Part shown: one piece after another, positions 16,701-26,237 of the stretch
Layout of the letters: every line of letters begins with the position of its first letter
Position numbering within the stretch: the stretch's first letter is position 1
From: Prevotellaceae bacterium UBA1710
GTDB lineage: Bacteria; Bacteroidota; Bacteroidia; Bacteroidales; Bacteroidaceae
Assembly (NCBI GenBank): GCA_002317355.1
Contig: DCJC01000054.1
Coordinates: 43,404-107,403, forward strand
DNA: 64,000 nucleotides
Direction: 5' to 3'
Notes under the pieces: model-generated
What the model saw: the letters and a program-made list of their open reading frames with translations, nothing else
Databases searched by the model: none
What the model was told of the DNA's origin: nothing
Program-made: the position numbers and the translations under genes

Positions 16701-18584
16701 ATGAAAAGTGAAAAGTTAAAAATACATTCTACCCTTCACCGTGAACCAGCTCCCTCCCTCGGGAGGGTCGGGGTGGGGCTCTTCCTCCTCTGGACCCTCA
16801 TCGGAGTAATTGGTAAGATAGCATTTCTTACTGTGTATGCTTCGATAATAGAAGGGATCAGTGTAAGAGATTGGTGGGATGTGGTGCGTCATGGATTAGT
16901 GCTTGATGTAGCTATCGCAGGATATCTCACGATGATACCTGTGCTGATTCTAATTGCTTCACTCTGGACAAAGCATAAGCTCGTGGAGTGGGTGTGGAAA
17001 GGGTATGTAGCTGTTACAGCATTCATCACAGCACTTGCATATACAGCAAATATAGCACTGTATGGTTTCTGGGGATTCCCTCTGGATAACACTCCATTGC
17101 TCTATATAAAGACATCACCTAAGGATGCAATGGCGAGTGTAACAACTGGTCAGATGATTGGTGCTGTGATAGCTATAGCAGTGATAACCGTAGCTATCTA
17201 TCTGCTCTTTACGAAGCTGATAAGGATTCCTAAAGCAGATGAGAAGAAACCAGTTGTAAAGTCGGTTGCATTGTTGCTTTTCGCTGCACTTCTCATCATT
17301 CCTATCCGTGGAGGATTTGGAACAGGAACTAATCACACGGGTACGGTGTATTACTCACCCAATATTCGCTTGTGCCATGCAGCAGTGAATCCTATCTTCT
17401 GCTTCATAGAATCGGTTACGCATGAAGAGAAGATAAAGGGTAGGTATGTTTTCATGGAAGATAAGGAAGCATGCGAGATAGCTAATGATATGATATGCAG
17501 TGAGCTCCGTGCTGATTCTACTGGAGTATTAACCTTGCGTGGAGAAAAGCAACCAAAGAATGTGGTTGTAATCATGCTGGAGAGCTTCTCTAAGTACATA
17601 ATGACCGAGAGTGGGCATGTGAAGGGTGTTACCCCAAATCTTGACAGATACACCGAGGAGGGTATGTACTTCACCCGATTCTATGCTAATAGCTTCCGTA
17701 CGGATAGGGCAATGGTATCAATACTCAGTGGTTTTCCTGCACAACCCACTATGAGTTTGATGGATATGCCACGTAAGAGTACAGCGTTACCATCTATCGC
17801 TTCAGCAATGGGAAAGGATGGATATGCAAGTACTTTCTACTATGGAGGAGATACCAACTACAGCAACATGAAATCGTACCTTATGGGTACTGGTTTTCAG
17901 AATGTGGTATCAGATGTTGATTTCCCTAAGGAACTGCACACGGGTAAATGGGGAGTAGCAGATGGTCCTGTGTATGAGAGGATACTGAAGGATATCACTT
18001 CTGCAGATAATACTAAGAAGCACTTGAGGGTGGTAATGTCGGAAAGTAGTCATGAACCATTCGATGTACCATTCAAGAGTGAGATAAAGGATCCTGTGCT
18101 CAACTCATTCTTCTATGCGGATAAGTGCTTGGGAGAGTTTGTTGAGGGAATGAAGAAGCTACCGGAGTGGAAGAACACGCTCGTGCTCATCGTTCCTGAT
18201 CATCTTGGAGCATATCCAGAGAATATAGATAACTATGCTATGTGGAGATATGAACTCCCTATGATTATACTCGGTGGACAGGTTTCTCCTCAGAAGATAG
18301 AAACGATAGGATGCCAAACAGATATCCCTGCTACACTACTCGGATTGCTTGGTATAAAGCATGGTGAGTTCCAGTTCTCAAAGGATATCCTTGATGATAA
18401 TGCTCCGCACTTTGCTTTCTTCACTTTCCCAGATGCAATGGGAATGGTATCAGAAGAGAACACGGTGATATACGATAATGCTTCGAAGCGTACCACTCTT
18501 GATGAGGGTAGCAAGAAAGGATATAATCTGAAAAAGGTACAGGCATACCTTCAGAAACTTTATGATAAAATAGCAGATTTGTAA
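16701..18584 (+). CDS. LTA synthase-like sulfatase-fold phosphotransferase 1
   Basis: Inner-membrane enzyme of 627 residues: about five N-terminal helices (to about residue 200), then a large extracytoplasmic alkaline-phosphatase/sulfatase-fold domain. Metal-site and nucleophile motifs are VVVIMLESFS near residue 290, NSFRTDRAMVSILSG near 330 and VPDHLG near 495. Such enzymes move glycerol-phosphate or phosphoethanolamine from lipids to glycans. The first 25 codons are odd. Nine read through a 7-bp-register spacer (ATGAAAA, GTGAAAA, GTTAAAA), and residues 16-27 (PAPSLGRVGVGL) are the GC-rich dispersed repeat. A GTG at 16773 is an alternative start giving MGLFLLWTLIGVIGK. Confidence 0.85.
   Translation: MKSEKLKIHSTLHREPAPSLGRVGVGLFLLWTLIGVIGKIAFLTVYASIIEGISVRDWWDVVRHGLVLDVAIAGYLTMIPVLILIASLWTKHKLVEWVWKGYVAVTAFITALAYTANIALYGFWGFPLDNTPLLYIKTSPKDAMASVTTGQMIGAVIAIAVITVAIYLLFTKLIRIPKADEKKPVVKSVALLLFAALLIIPIRGGFGTGTNHTGTVYYSPNIRLCHAAVNPIFCFIESVTHEEKIKGRYVFMEDKEACEIANDMICSELRADSTGVLTLRGEKQPKNVVVIMLESFSKYIMTESGHVKGVTPNLDRYTEEGMYFTRFYANSFRTDRAMVSILSGFPAQPTMSLMDMPRKSTALPSIASAMGKDGYASTFYYGGDTNYSNMKSYLMGTGFQNVVSDVDFPKELHTGKWGVADGPVYERILKDITSADNTKKHLRVVMSESSHEPFDVPFKSEIKDPVLNSFFYADKCLGEFVEGMKKLPEWKNTLVLIVPDHLGAYPENIDNYAMWRYELPMIILGGQVSPQKIETIGCQTDIPATLLGLLGIKHGEFQFSKDILDDNAPHFAFFTFPDAMGMVSEENTVIYDNASKRTTLDEGSKKGYNLKKVQAYLQKLYDKIADL
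16750..16783 (+). repeat. GC-rich dispersed repeat, copy b, inside an annotated N-terminus
   Basis: Thirty-four bases starting CTCCCTCCCTCGGGAGGG, differing from the copy at 42915-42948 at one position. It overlaps codons 17-28 of the LTA synthase-like gene. Confidence 0.85.
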
Positions 18585-19483
18585 TGGAATTTATTCTTAC
18601 ACTCATATCACGATTACCATTTAGAGTACTCTACGCCATCTCTGACGTAGTGTATTTCTTCGTATATTGGATTGTAGGTTACAGAAAGAATGTGGTGAGA
18701 AAGAACCTCTCATCTTCATTCCCAGAGAAGAGCAAGAAGGAGCTTCGCGAGATTGAGAAGAAGTTCTACCACTGGTTGTGTGACTATTTCGTGGAAACCC
18801 TAAAGCTTCTTTCCATCACTCCTGAAGAGATGAAGAAACACATGGAGTTCAGAGGTTTGGAGAAGCTGGTTGCTGTTAAGAATGAAGGACAGGGAGTATC
18901 TTCTTTCCTTGGTCACTACTGTAACTGGGAGTGGTTATCTGCTGCTGGATTATACTGGCCTTGGCCCGGAGATGTTATGGGATTGATATATCATCCTCTG
19001 AGAAGTGATATGTTTGATAATCTCATGATAAAGATGCGCTCATCACTTGGTGGTACATGTATCAATAAGAAGCATATCCTACGTGAGCTTGTTAACTGCA
19101 GAAGAAACAAGCAAGGTTATCAGTTTGGTTATATCTTTGATCAGAGTCCGAAGTGGGAGAATATCCATCTCTGGATTGATTTCCTCAACCATAAGACACC
19201 AGTATTTACGGGAGCAGAACGTATAGCACGCAAGATGAATGACCTTGTGGTGTATGTAGGTATGGAGCGCCCAGAGAGAGGTAAGTATATCGTGAACTAT
19301 GATATTATCTCTGCTAATCCAAGTGAGGAGCCAGAGAATGAGCTTACAAAGAAGGGATTCGCTATGCTTGAGGAGAGTATCCGCAAGAATCCTGAGTTCT
19401 ATCTCTGGACACACAACAGATGGAAGCGTACATACGAGGAGTATCAGCAGAGAGAGCAGAATAAGGAGGGTAGAGATGAATAA
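18584..19483 (+). CDS. LpxL/HtrB-like lysophospholipid acyltransferase
   Basis: Membrane-anchored acyltransferase of 299 residues that would add a secondary acyl chain to lipid A or a related lipid. The N-terminus has a hydrophobic helix (VLYAISDVVYFFVYWIVGYR). The catalytic H-x4-E motif is HYCNWEW near residue 109, and FDQSPKWENIHLWIDF near 185 is the second family block. Start ATG overlaps the upstream TAA by one base, and the next gene overlaps its end by 8 bp, so it is translationally coupled to both LTA-synthase-like neighbours. Confidence 0.88.
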   Translation: MEFILTLISRLPFRVLYAISDVVYFFVYWIVGYRKNVVRKNLSSSFPEKSKKELREIEKKFYHWLCDYFVETLKLLSITPEEMKKHMEFRGLEKLVAVKNEGQGVSSFLGHYCNWEWLSAAGLYWPWPGDVMGLIYHPLRSDMFDNLMIKMRSSLGGTCINKKHILRELVNCRRNKQGYQFGYIFDQSPKWENIHLWIDFLNHKTPVFTGAERIARKMNDLVVYVGMERPERGKYIVNYDIISANPSEEPENELTKKGFAMLEESIRKNPEFYLWTHNRWKRTYEEYQQREQNKEGRDE

Positions 19484-21404
19484 GTATCTCAAGTTGCCTA
19501 TAGTAGCGTTGATTTGTAATCTGCTACTTGTGTATGTGCTCTTTACTCTCACCCGACTTGTATTCGTGTGGTGCAATTCTTCCTTGTATGCAGATCACAT
19601 GAGTGCTTCGTATCTCATGCACCTAATGCTTGCTGGGTTGCGTTTCGATACAACAGCTATTCTCTATCTTAATTGCTGGATGATCGTTGCGTTTCTTCTA
19701 CCACTACATTGGAAGGAGAACAACCAGAAGGTGTTCAGTGTATGCAGATGGCTTTATGTGATCGTGAATTTCATAGGAATCTCAGCAAACCTATGTGATT
19801 GCGCATATTTCCCTTTCACAGGAAGGAGAACGACATTCAATGTGCTTCAGGAGTTTGGTAATGAGGGTAACTTCCTTACTATCATCACCAATGAAGCGTT
19901 GCCTTACTGGTATCTCTTCGTGCTTGCAGGAGTGCTTGTATGGGGATTATGGAAGCTGTTCCGTGTACCACAAATAACGATTGGTGATGGAGTGAAGGGA
20001 ATGGTGAGCTACTATGCTTCACAGATTGTTCTGTTGGCTGTTGCATCAGGACTCACTATTGGTGGTATGAGAGGTGGTTTCACTACAGCTGTTCGCCCTA
20101 TAACGATATCCAATGCAAATCAGTATGTAGATCATGCTCTTGATGTGGGTATCGTGCTTAATACACCTTTCAGCATTATGCGCACCATAGGAAAGAAACC
20201 ATTCATGGACTGTAATTATCTATCAGATTCTGATGCTCAGAAATACTATACCCCTTTGCACCAACCAGCAGATAGCGTGCAGTTCAAGCAGATGAATGTA
20301 GTGGTGTTCATTCTCGAGAGCTTCGGAAAACAAGCTATGGCACGTGGGTATATGCCTTTCCTATCAGAGCTTGCACACAAGGGATTATCTTTTGAGTATA
20401 GCTATTCTACGGGTAGGAAGAGCATTGATGGTATGCCTTCCGTACTTTCTTCTATACCAAGCTTCGTAGAACCATTCTTCCTTACTCCAGCTTCTATGAA
20501 TGATCTTTCGGGAATAGCAGGAGAGCTTACCCGTAATAAGGGATATCATTCAGCTTTCTTCCATGGAGCAGAGAATGGATCTATGGGATTCCAGGCATTC
20601 GCAAAAGCAACTGGTTTTCAGGAGTATTATGGTAGAACGGAATATAATCAGGATCCTCGCTATCATGGAGATGATGATTTTGATGGTACTTGGGCAATAT
20701 GGGATGAGGAGTTCCTTCAGTTCTATTGTGATAAGATGAGTGAGATGAAGCAACCATTCGTTACTTCTGTTTTCACCGCATCTTCACATCCTCCATACGC
20801 AATGCCAGAGAGATATCAGAAGAAATATCCACCTACCAATCCTCGTATCTTTGCATGTGTAGGTTATTCGGATAATGCTTTGCGTCTCTTCTTCGAGAAA
20901 GCAAGTAAGCAAGCTTGGTTCAAGAATACTGTTTTTGTTCTTACAGCAGATCATACCTCGGAATCGATAGATCCTCAGTACACATGTGATATAGGTAGAT
21001 ATAAGGTTCCTATCGTGATTTATGCTCCTTCTATTCCAGAACTCTCGGGTGTGGATAAGGAGAGATTGATAAGTCAAGCAGATATCATGCCAACCATACT
21101 TGGAATACTTGGGTATGATAAACCTTATGTAGCTTTTGGTCAGGATGTGCTTAACACGAAACCAGAAGATACCTATGCAGTGAACTATATGGGTGAGAAT
21201 GGTTACTATCAGTTCCTGCAAGGAGATTGGATGATACAGTTTGATGGAGAGAAGGTAGCTCATGCCTATCGCTTCAAGGAAGATTCTCTGCTTACGAAGG
21301 ATTTGAAGAATCAGTATCCAAAGGAATACGAGAACCGTTTGAAGAGTCTCGTACAGCAGTATATGTATAGAATGAACCATAACCAACTGGTATTCAAGAA
21401 ATGA
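19476..21404 (+). CDS. LTA synthase-like sulfatase-fold phosphotransferase 2
   Basis: Inner-membrane enzyme of 642 residues from the ATG at 19476; the strong AGGAGGG site at 19464 supports this start over the longer frame beginning at 19299, which would run through the upstream gene. Four to five helices in the first 180 residues are followed by a sulfatase-fold domain: VVFILESFGKQAM near 280, YSTGRKSIDGMPSVLSSIP near 310, and TADHTS near 490. The nucleophile is probably within STGRKS. It is only distantly similar to the enzyme at 16701, so the two may transfer different groups or act on different acceptors. Confidence 0.87.
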   Translation: MNKYLKLPIVALICNLLLVYVLFTLTRLVFVWCNSSLYADHMSASYLMHLMLAGLRFDTTAILYLNCWMIVAFLLPLHWKENNQKVFSVCRWLYVIVNFIGISANLCDCAYFPFTGRRTTFNVLQEFGNEGNFLTIITNEALPYWYLFVLAGVLVWGLWKLFRVPQITIGDGVKGMVSYYASQIVLLAVASGLTIGGMRGGFTTAVRPITISNANQYVDHALDVGIVLNTPFSIMRTIGKKPFMDCNYLSDSDAQKYYTPLHQPADSVQFKQMNVVVFILESFGKQAMARGYMPFLSELAHKGLSFEYSYSTGRKSIDGMPSVLSSIPSFVEPFFLTPASMNDLSGIAGELTRNKGYHSAFFHGAENGSMGFQAFAKATGFQEYYGRTEYNQDPRYHGDDDFDGTWAIWDEEFLQFYCDKMSEMKQPFVTSVFTASSHPPYAMPERYQKKYPPTNPRIFACVGYSDNALRLFFEKASKQAWFKNTVFVLTADHTSESIDPQYTCDIGRYKVPIVIYAPSIPELSGVDKERLISQADIMPTILGILGYDKPYVAFGQDVLNTKPEDTYAVNYMGENGYYQFLQGDWMIQFDGEKVAHAYRFKEDSLLTKDLKNQYPKEYENRLKSLVQQYMYRMNHNQLVFKK

Positions 21405-22642
21405 CAAGAAAGCGCAAGAGAAACATATTGATTACGGTCCTCGTGCTTGTACTCGGATTGGGTATCTGGGCATACACTCGTTGGGATGCTTGGTTCTATA
21501 ATCCACCAGAGGAACCATATACTGCTCCTAAGGCTCCTTCAAGAGTTCTTCTTACCTTCGGAAATGAAGGTGAGATGTCGAGAATGGTATCGTGGATGTG
21601 TGATGATAAGGTGGATGCAGATGCACAGCTTATTCTTGCTGATTCAACAGATACTGTTAGGATAAAAGCTGTTGGTGAGGTCTTTGAATCACGTTCTGGT
21701 AAAGCAGCTTACTATCATGCGGAGATGAAGGAACTGAAAGCGGAGCATACTTACAGCTATGCTGTAAAGACCAATGGAGTGACATCTGAGTGGTATCATT
21801 TCAATACATCAGTTCCTGAAGCAGAATCGTTCTCTTTCCTCTTTATGGGAGATGTGCAGGACACTATCAACGGAGTAGCAAATAAACTGCTTAAACAAGC
21901 TATTGCTCGTCATGCTGAGGTGGAATTTGTTGCTTTTGGTGGAGATCTTATAGAGCGACCTACAGATGCTTATTATGCAGAAGCATTCAGAAGTATAGAT
22001 AGTGTTTGTACTGCTATGCCTGTGGTTAATATAACTGGTAATCACGATTATCTGAAGTATCTAAAGAGAAAATGTGAGCGCAGGTTTGCACTTACCTTTC
22101 CTTACTTCCTAAAGGGAATGGAAGAGAGGGGTGATGAGAATCATCTGTTCTCTTTCGTGTATCACGACACGCAGTTCTTCCTGCTCGACTCAGATAGGGG
22201 AGCTTACTTCCTTAATCAACAGAAATTATGGTTAAAGGAACAGCTGGATGGCAGTAAAGCAATGCATAAGGTTGTGCTTGTTCATCATCCTCTCTATTCG
22301 GTAAAGAAGAAGAACAATAACCTCATTCAGCGTTGGGTGTTCAATGAAACGATTCAGGAGAGTGGTGTAGAACTTGTTCTTCAGGGACACGAGCATGGAT
22401 ATACTCATTGCACTTCTTCTGAAGAACCATTAAAGAGTAATGAATGTAGGAATACTCCTCTCTATACTATCAGTCATTGTTCTCCTAAGAACTATAATCT
22501 CCATCCAACGGAAAGGTTCTCTCCTGTTCTCTCGGATGGTCGTTATTATCAGGTGATACGCGTTGAGGCTGATGCTATTGTAATGAGAGGTTTTGATGCT
22601 GTCAGCGGTGAGATGATTGATAGCGTTAGAATCGTAAAGTAA
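21401..22642 (+). CDS. Metallophosphoesterase with N-terminal membrane anchor (purple acid phosphatase-like)
   Basis: A 413-residue enzyme overlapping the upstream stop by 4 bp. One N-terminal helix (LITVLVLVLGLGIWAY) anchors it outside the inner membrane. Residues about 40-140 look like the fibronectin-type domain that precedes purple acid phosphatases. The dimetal site motifs are in order: FMGDVQD near 148, GGDLIERPTD near 181, GNHDY near 210, HHPLYS near 290, and GHEHGYTH near 328. It might remove or edit the phosphate groups handled by the surrounding transferases; the true substrate is unknown. Confidence 0.88.
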   Translation: MTRKRKRNILITVLVLVLGLGIWAYTRWDAWFYNPPEEPYTAPKAPSRVLLTFGNEGEMSRMVSWMCDDKVDADAQLILADSTDTVRIKAVGEVFESRSGKAAYYHAEMKELKAEHTYSYAVKTNGVTSEWYHFNTSVPEAESFSFLFMGDVQDTINGVANKLLKQAIARHAEVEFVAFGGDLIERPTDAYYAEAFRSIDSVCTAMPVVNITGNHDYLKYLKRKCERRFALTFPYFLKGMEERGDENHLFSFVYHDTQFFLLDSDRGAYFLNQQKLWLKEQLDGSKAMHKVVLVHHPLYSVKKKNNNLIQRWVFNETIQESGVELVLQGHEHGYTHCTSSEEPLKSNECRNTPLYTISHCSPKNYNLHPTERFSPVLSDGRYYQVIRVEADAIVMRGFDAVSGEMIDSVRIVK

Positions 22643-22648
22643 AAGATC

Positions 22649-23311
22649 ATGGTTAGCAAGAAGGTTATAATAGATTCACAATATGAAAACCATAGGAAAT
22701 GGATAGAATCACTGCCCGAAACATTCGATGAGGGTGGAGAACTGATATACGATGGTAGAAATCGTGTGCGACTCTATACTATGTCTGATGGTACTAAGAT
22801 AGTGATAAAGCGCTACAAGCGTCCTATGGTTCATCAGATGGTTGCTTATGGTTTCTTCTGCAAGAGTAAGATGCTACGTGCTTATTACTATGCAAAGAGA
22901 TTATTGGAGTGCAGTATTGATACTCCTGCTCCTATAGCATTTGTAGAGGTGCGTCATTTCGGATTGCTTACCGATGGATTCTTCCTCTCTTCGTATAATC
23001 CTGATCCTGATTGCAGAATACTGCGAGAAGAGGAAGGGCATACCCAACTTACTAATGCTTTGGCAGAGCATCTTGTAAGGGAACATAGGTGTGGTTTCCT
23101 TCATGGTGATACCAACCTTTCTAATTTCCTCTATCGACCAGATGAATCAGAGCGTTACGGATTCCATATCTCTACGATAGATATTAATCGTTCGCGCTTC
23201 AGGGAGAATCCTACAGAAGAAGAAAGAATGAAATGCTTATCACGTCTCACTCATGTTAAGCGTGCTTATGATGAGATTCTTGAGGCATACAACAAACAAT
23301 GGAATAGTTAA
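22649..23311 (+). CDS. LPS kinase-like protein (Kdo/WaaP/InaA family)
   Basis: A 220-residue eukaryotic-type kinase fold. IVIKRYKR near residue 51 supplies the ATP-binding lysine, FLHGDTNLSNFL near 150 is the catalytic loop and TIDINRSRF near 177 the metal-binding block with Asp. These fit Kdo kinases and WaaP-type heptose kinases that phosphorylate the LPS inner core. Six bases after the metallophosphoesterase. The family also includes small-molecule kinases, so a choline- or ethanolamine-type kinase role cannot be excluded. Confidence 0.82.
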   Translation: MVSKKVIIDSQYENHRKWIESLPETFDEGGELIYDGRNRVRLYTMSDGTKIVIKRYKRPMVHQMVAYGFFCKSKMLRAYYYAKRLLECSIDTPAPIAFVEVRHFGLLTDGFFLSSYNPDPDCRILREEEGHTQLTNALAEHLVREHRCGFLHGDTNLSNFLYRPDESERYGFHISTIDINRSRFRENPTEEERMKCLSRLTHVKRAYDEILEAYNKQWNS

Positions 23312-23327
23312 CTTAAACAACATATTT

Positions 23328-24356
23328 ATGAGAGATTGCTATATTAGCAGAAACTATAAAACGCTGAAATCGGGAGGTGGACGCGTTCGTACAGATATAG
23401 AAACCATTATGGATGGTATGGGATTCAAGAATCTCGGTCTTAAGCAGACCCGCCATCATAATATGGTTATTGATTTCTTCCTCACCTTTACAAGTATGCT
23501 GAAAGGTGTACTATCGCTTCGTAGTGGTGATACAATTCTTATTCAGTATCCTATGAAGAAGTATTATGAGTTTGTTTGTGATATGGCTCATCGTCGTGGT
23601 GTGAAGGTTATCACCGTGATTCATGATCTCGGTTCTTTCCGCAGAAAGAAACTCACTATAGAGCGTGAGATGCGCAGATTAGCTCATTCTGATGGATTGA
23701 TTGTTCACAATCCTACTATGGAGCGTTGGCTTAAGGAGCATGGTTATAAGGGTGAGATGCAGGTTATTGGTATCTTCGATTATCTTTCACCAGAACCAAT
23801 CAATTCTATCCGTCCTTTACCAGAATCTCCAAAGGATTATAGTATGTTCTTTGCGGGTAACCTTACTCAGAAGCAGAACGCATTCATCTATATGTTGCCG
23901 GAGCATCTTGGAAATCACAAGTTTCACCTTTATGGAAGTAATTTCCGTGATGATCTTGCTAAGGAACCACTCGTTAGCGAGGGTTTCGGTTATGACTATG
24001 AACTGATGCATAATAATAGGGGTGATTTCGGACTTTCATGGTATGGAGAATCGCTTACAGAAGGAAAGGGAATGATAGGTGAGTATATGGCTTATAACAA
24101 TCCTCACAAGATGCTTCTCTATCTTCGTTGTCATGCTCCTATTATCATAAGTAAGCATGCTGGTCTTGCTTCGTTTGTAGAGGAAAACGGTATCGGTATC
24201 TGCATCGATTCTCTGGAGAATATTGGTGAAACCCTTGATAATATAAGTATTGATGACTATCTCCGTATGCAGAAGAATGCCAAGGAGATTAGCGATAAGG
24301 TTGCATCTGGATATTTCTTCCGCACAGCATATAATGAACTGAAAAAACGAATCTGA
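23328..24356 (+). CDS. Glycosyltransferase (galactofuranosyltransferase-like)
   Basis: A 342-residue GT-B-like enzyme. The ATG at 23328 (MRDCYISRNYKTLKSGGGRV) is 16 bp after the kinase stop; the longer frame from 23253 overlaps the kinase and is unlikely. Visible parts are ILIQYPMKKYYEFVC near residue 75, VKVITVIHDLGSFRR near 97, and a sugar-nucleotide half with MFFAGNLTQKQN near 180 and YNNPHKMLLYLRCHAPII near 262. These fit bacterial beta-1,6-galactofuranosyltransferase-type enzymes; the sugar is not certain. Confidence 0.72.
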   Translation: MRDCYISRNYKTLKSGGGRVRTDIETIMDGMGFKNLGLKQTRHHNMVIDFFLTFTSMLKGVLSLRSGDTILIQYPMKKYYEFVCDMAHRRGVKVITVIHDLGSFRRKKLTIEREMRRLAHSDGLIVHNPTMERWLKEHGYKGEMQVIGIFDYLSPEPINSIRPLPESPKDYSMFFAGNLTQKQNAFIYMLPEHLGNHKFHLYGSNFRDDLAKEPLVSEGFGYDYELMHNNRGDFGLSWYGESLTEGKGMIGEYMAYNNPHKMLLYLRCHAPIIISKHAGLASFVEENGIGICIDSLENIGETLDNISIDDYLRMQKNAKEISDKVASGYFFRTAYNELKKRI

Positions 24357-24357
24357 A

Positions 24358-25215
24358 ATGAAACTGAAATATAACGTACCTTCTGAATTTCTTAAAGAGG
24401 AGACACGTCGCGATTACACCATATCCGAGGGGATGAAGAAAGCGTGGGCAGTACAGCTGGATCTCCTTCAGGAACTTATGCGTATCTGTAATGAGCATGG
24501 ACTTCATGTGTATGCAGATTCAGGAACCCTCATTGGCGCTATTCGCGAGAAGGGATTCATTCCTTGGGATGACGACATCGATGTTGCTATGCTTCGCGAA
24601 GATTATGATAAGCTGATGGAACTTGCTGATGAGTTCAAGGAACCATACGTTCTTCAGAGTATGTACTCGCACCCTAACTATCCTAATCGTTACGCACAGC
24701 TTCATATGGCTGGAACATCTGCTATTCGTAAGGGGAGTCACGATAATCATCTGCAAGGTATTTTCATCGATATCTTCGTGCTTGATACAATGCCTTCTTC
24801 TCCTCGTGCTTTCAAGCGTCATTACAAGAAGGTTAGCAAAGCAAAGTTAAAACTGAAGATTGTTCGTAAGATAACGGATCGTATGCCTTCTTCACTTGCT
24901 CTCTGGTGCCGTAATAACACCAAGATTCTATCTGATAAGTATTGGTTTGGTCGCTATGAGGATGTGGTACGAAGTGTGAAGCGTGATGAGAAATCCGCAT
25001 ATAGTGCTTTTGTGTGTCAGAATATGACATTACCGATCAAGAACCTTTCTTGCTATAACGAAACGATAATGATGCCTTACGAGCATATCATGATTCCAGT
25101 ACCATCAGGTTATGATGAACTCCTACGTATGGAGTATGGTGATTATATGCGTCCTGTTAAAGCGCCAACCATGCACGGAACTCTTGATTTCGATACATCT
25201 GCAATCGAGTTTTAG
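24358..25215 (+). CDS. LicD-family phosphotransferase 1
   Basis: Last gene of the rightward envelope operon, 285 residues, starting 1 bp after the previous stop. The LicD core is GTLIGAIREKGFIPWDDDID near residues 57-76, with the DDD metal-binding triplet. LicD proteins transfer phosphocholine or similar phospho-groups from CDP-activated donors to glycans. A second, diverged LicD lies convergent to it at 25263, 47 bp away. The acceptor is presumably the LPS-type glycan built by the neighbouring genes. Confidence 0.87.
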   Translation: MKLKYNVPSEFLKEETRRDYTISEGMKKAWAVQLDLLQELMRICNEHGLHVYADSGTLIGAIREKGFIPWDDDIDVAMLREDYDKLMELADEFKEPYVLQSMYSHPNYPNRYAQLHMAGTSAIRKGSHDNHLQGIFIDIFVLDTMPSSPRAFKRHYKKVSKAKLKLKIVRKITDRMPSSLALWCRNNTKILSDKYWFGRYEDVVRSVKRDEKSAYSAFVCQNMTLPIKNLSCYNETIMMPYEHIMIPVPSGYDELLRMEYGDYMRPVKAPTMHGTLDFDTSAIEF

Positions 25216-25239
25216 TAGAGTGGTTGACTCGTTATAAAA

Positions 25240-25279
25240 ATAAGGAGAATCCCTGAGTGATATCAGAGGTTCTCCTTAT
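25240..25279. terminator. Shared bidirectional terminator of the two convergent envelope operons
   Basis: ATAAGGAGAA (25240-25249) pairs with TTCTCCTTAT (25270-25279) and the stem continues inward. Its right arm contains the last codons (YKENL, stop) of the leftward licD-like gene, so a coding end doubles as terminator stem. Confidence 0.8.
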
Positions 25280-26075
25280 ATGATTTATTGAGGTCGAGTA
25301 TATGGAAGTTATGCTGGCGTTGATGATTTCCGTCTGGGATAACCATATACTCGCCGTATTTTTGTGTGAGATATTCGTGTGGATGCTCAACACCCATTAC
25401 TGATTCCCCTTCGAACAGTATAGGTGTAGGTTTTCCTAAGAGATGCTTGGACATAACACCCTTGAGACCGTCATCGTGATCTACTATCAGGTCGCATTTA
25501 TCAAAGTCGTATGCTCTTTGCATCTTCCTTAGCTTCTCTTGCAACCCCTGCATAGTGTATAGTTTTCTGCTGAGCAAAGGAATCCAACTTGAAGTTCCGT
25601 GTCCATGACGATATGGATCTCGGTGAACGAAATACAGAGCTTTCTTCAACCATTGGTAACGTATGAAATGCAAGCGTTGCTTTAACTTGGAAGATGGCAT
25701 TCCATCGAGAGGGAATACATCAAGGTATATACCTCCAAGATAGCTGAGGTGCATACGCTCGATGAGTGTTGTGCTACCATCCTGTATCTTTGCAAAAGGT
25801 AGGGGATAGTTCTCTGCATCAGTCTCGAAACTCACCACCTCAAATGGTTCCGGCATCCACTCTTTCGCATTTTCCATTAGCAGGTCATAATCCTTTCGTG
25901 GCATAGCGATATCGAGGTCGTCATCCCAAGGAATGAATCCCTTATGGCGTACTGCTCCAAGCATTGTTCCTGCCCAGAGATAGTATCTCAGGTTATGCTC
26001 CTTGCAAACCTTGTCAAGTGCGAGGAGTATCTCAAGGATACGAAGTTGTAGTGGTCGTATGTCGTATGATGCCAT
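25263..26075 (-). CDS. LicD-family phosphotransferase 2
   Basis: A 270-residue LicD protein closing the leftward operon. The core reads GTMLGAVRHKGFIPWDDDLD near residues 36-55, followed by IAMPRKDYD; GGIYLDVFPLDGMPSS near 115 is the second LicD block. It is clearly diverged from the LicD at 24358 (for example after the core), so it is not a recent duplicate and probably has another acceptor. It lies downstream of a nucleotidyltransferase that could make its CDP-linked donor. Confidence 0.88.
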   Translation of the reverse strand: MASYDIRPLQLRILEILLALDKVCKEHNLRYYLWAGTMLGAVRHKGFIPWDDDLDIAMPRKDYDLLMENAKEWMPEPFEVVSFETDAENYPLPFAKIQDGSTTLIERMHLSYLGGIYLDVFPLDGMPSSKLKQRLHFIRYQWLKKALYFVHRDPYRHGHGTSSWIPLLSRKLYTMQGLQEKLRKMQRAYDFDKCDLIVDHDDGLKGVMSKHLLGKPTPILFEGESVMGVEHPHEYLTQKYGEYMVIPDGNHQRQHNFHILDLNKSYKENL

Positions 26076-26237
26076 CTTTTTTAGTGAGGAGTTAAGAGTG
26101 AAGAGTTAAGAATTTGAGTTTGTTTGTACTTTCTGTAAAGATATAGAGTATAGCATGAGAAAAGTGAAAAAACTTGTTGTCCCATTGAATGGTGAGAATG
26201 TAACTTTAATTCTTCACTTTTCTCTCTTCACTCTTCT

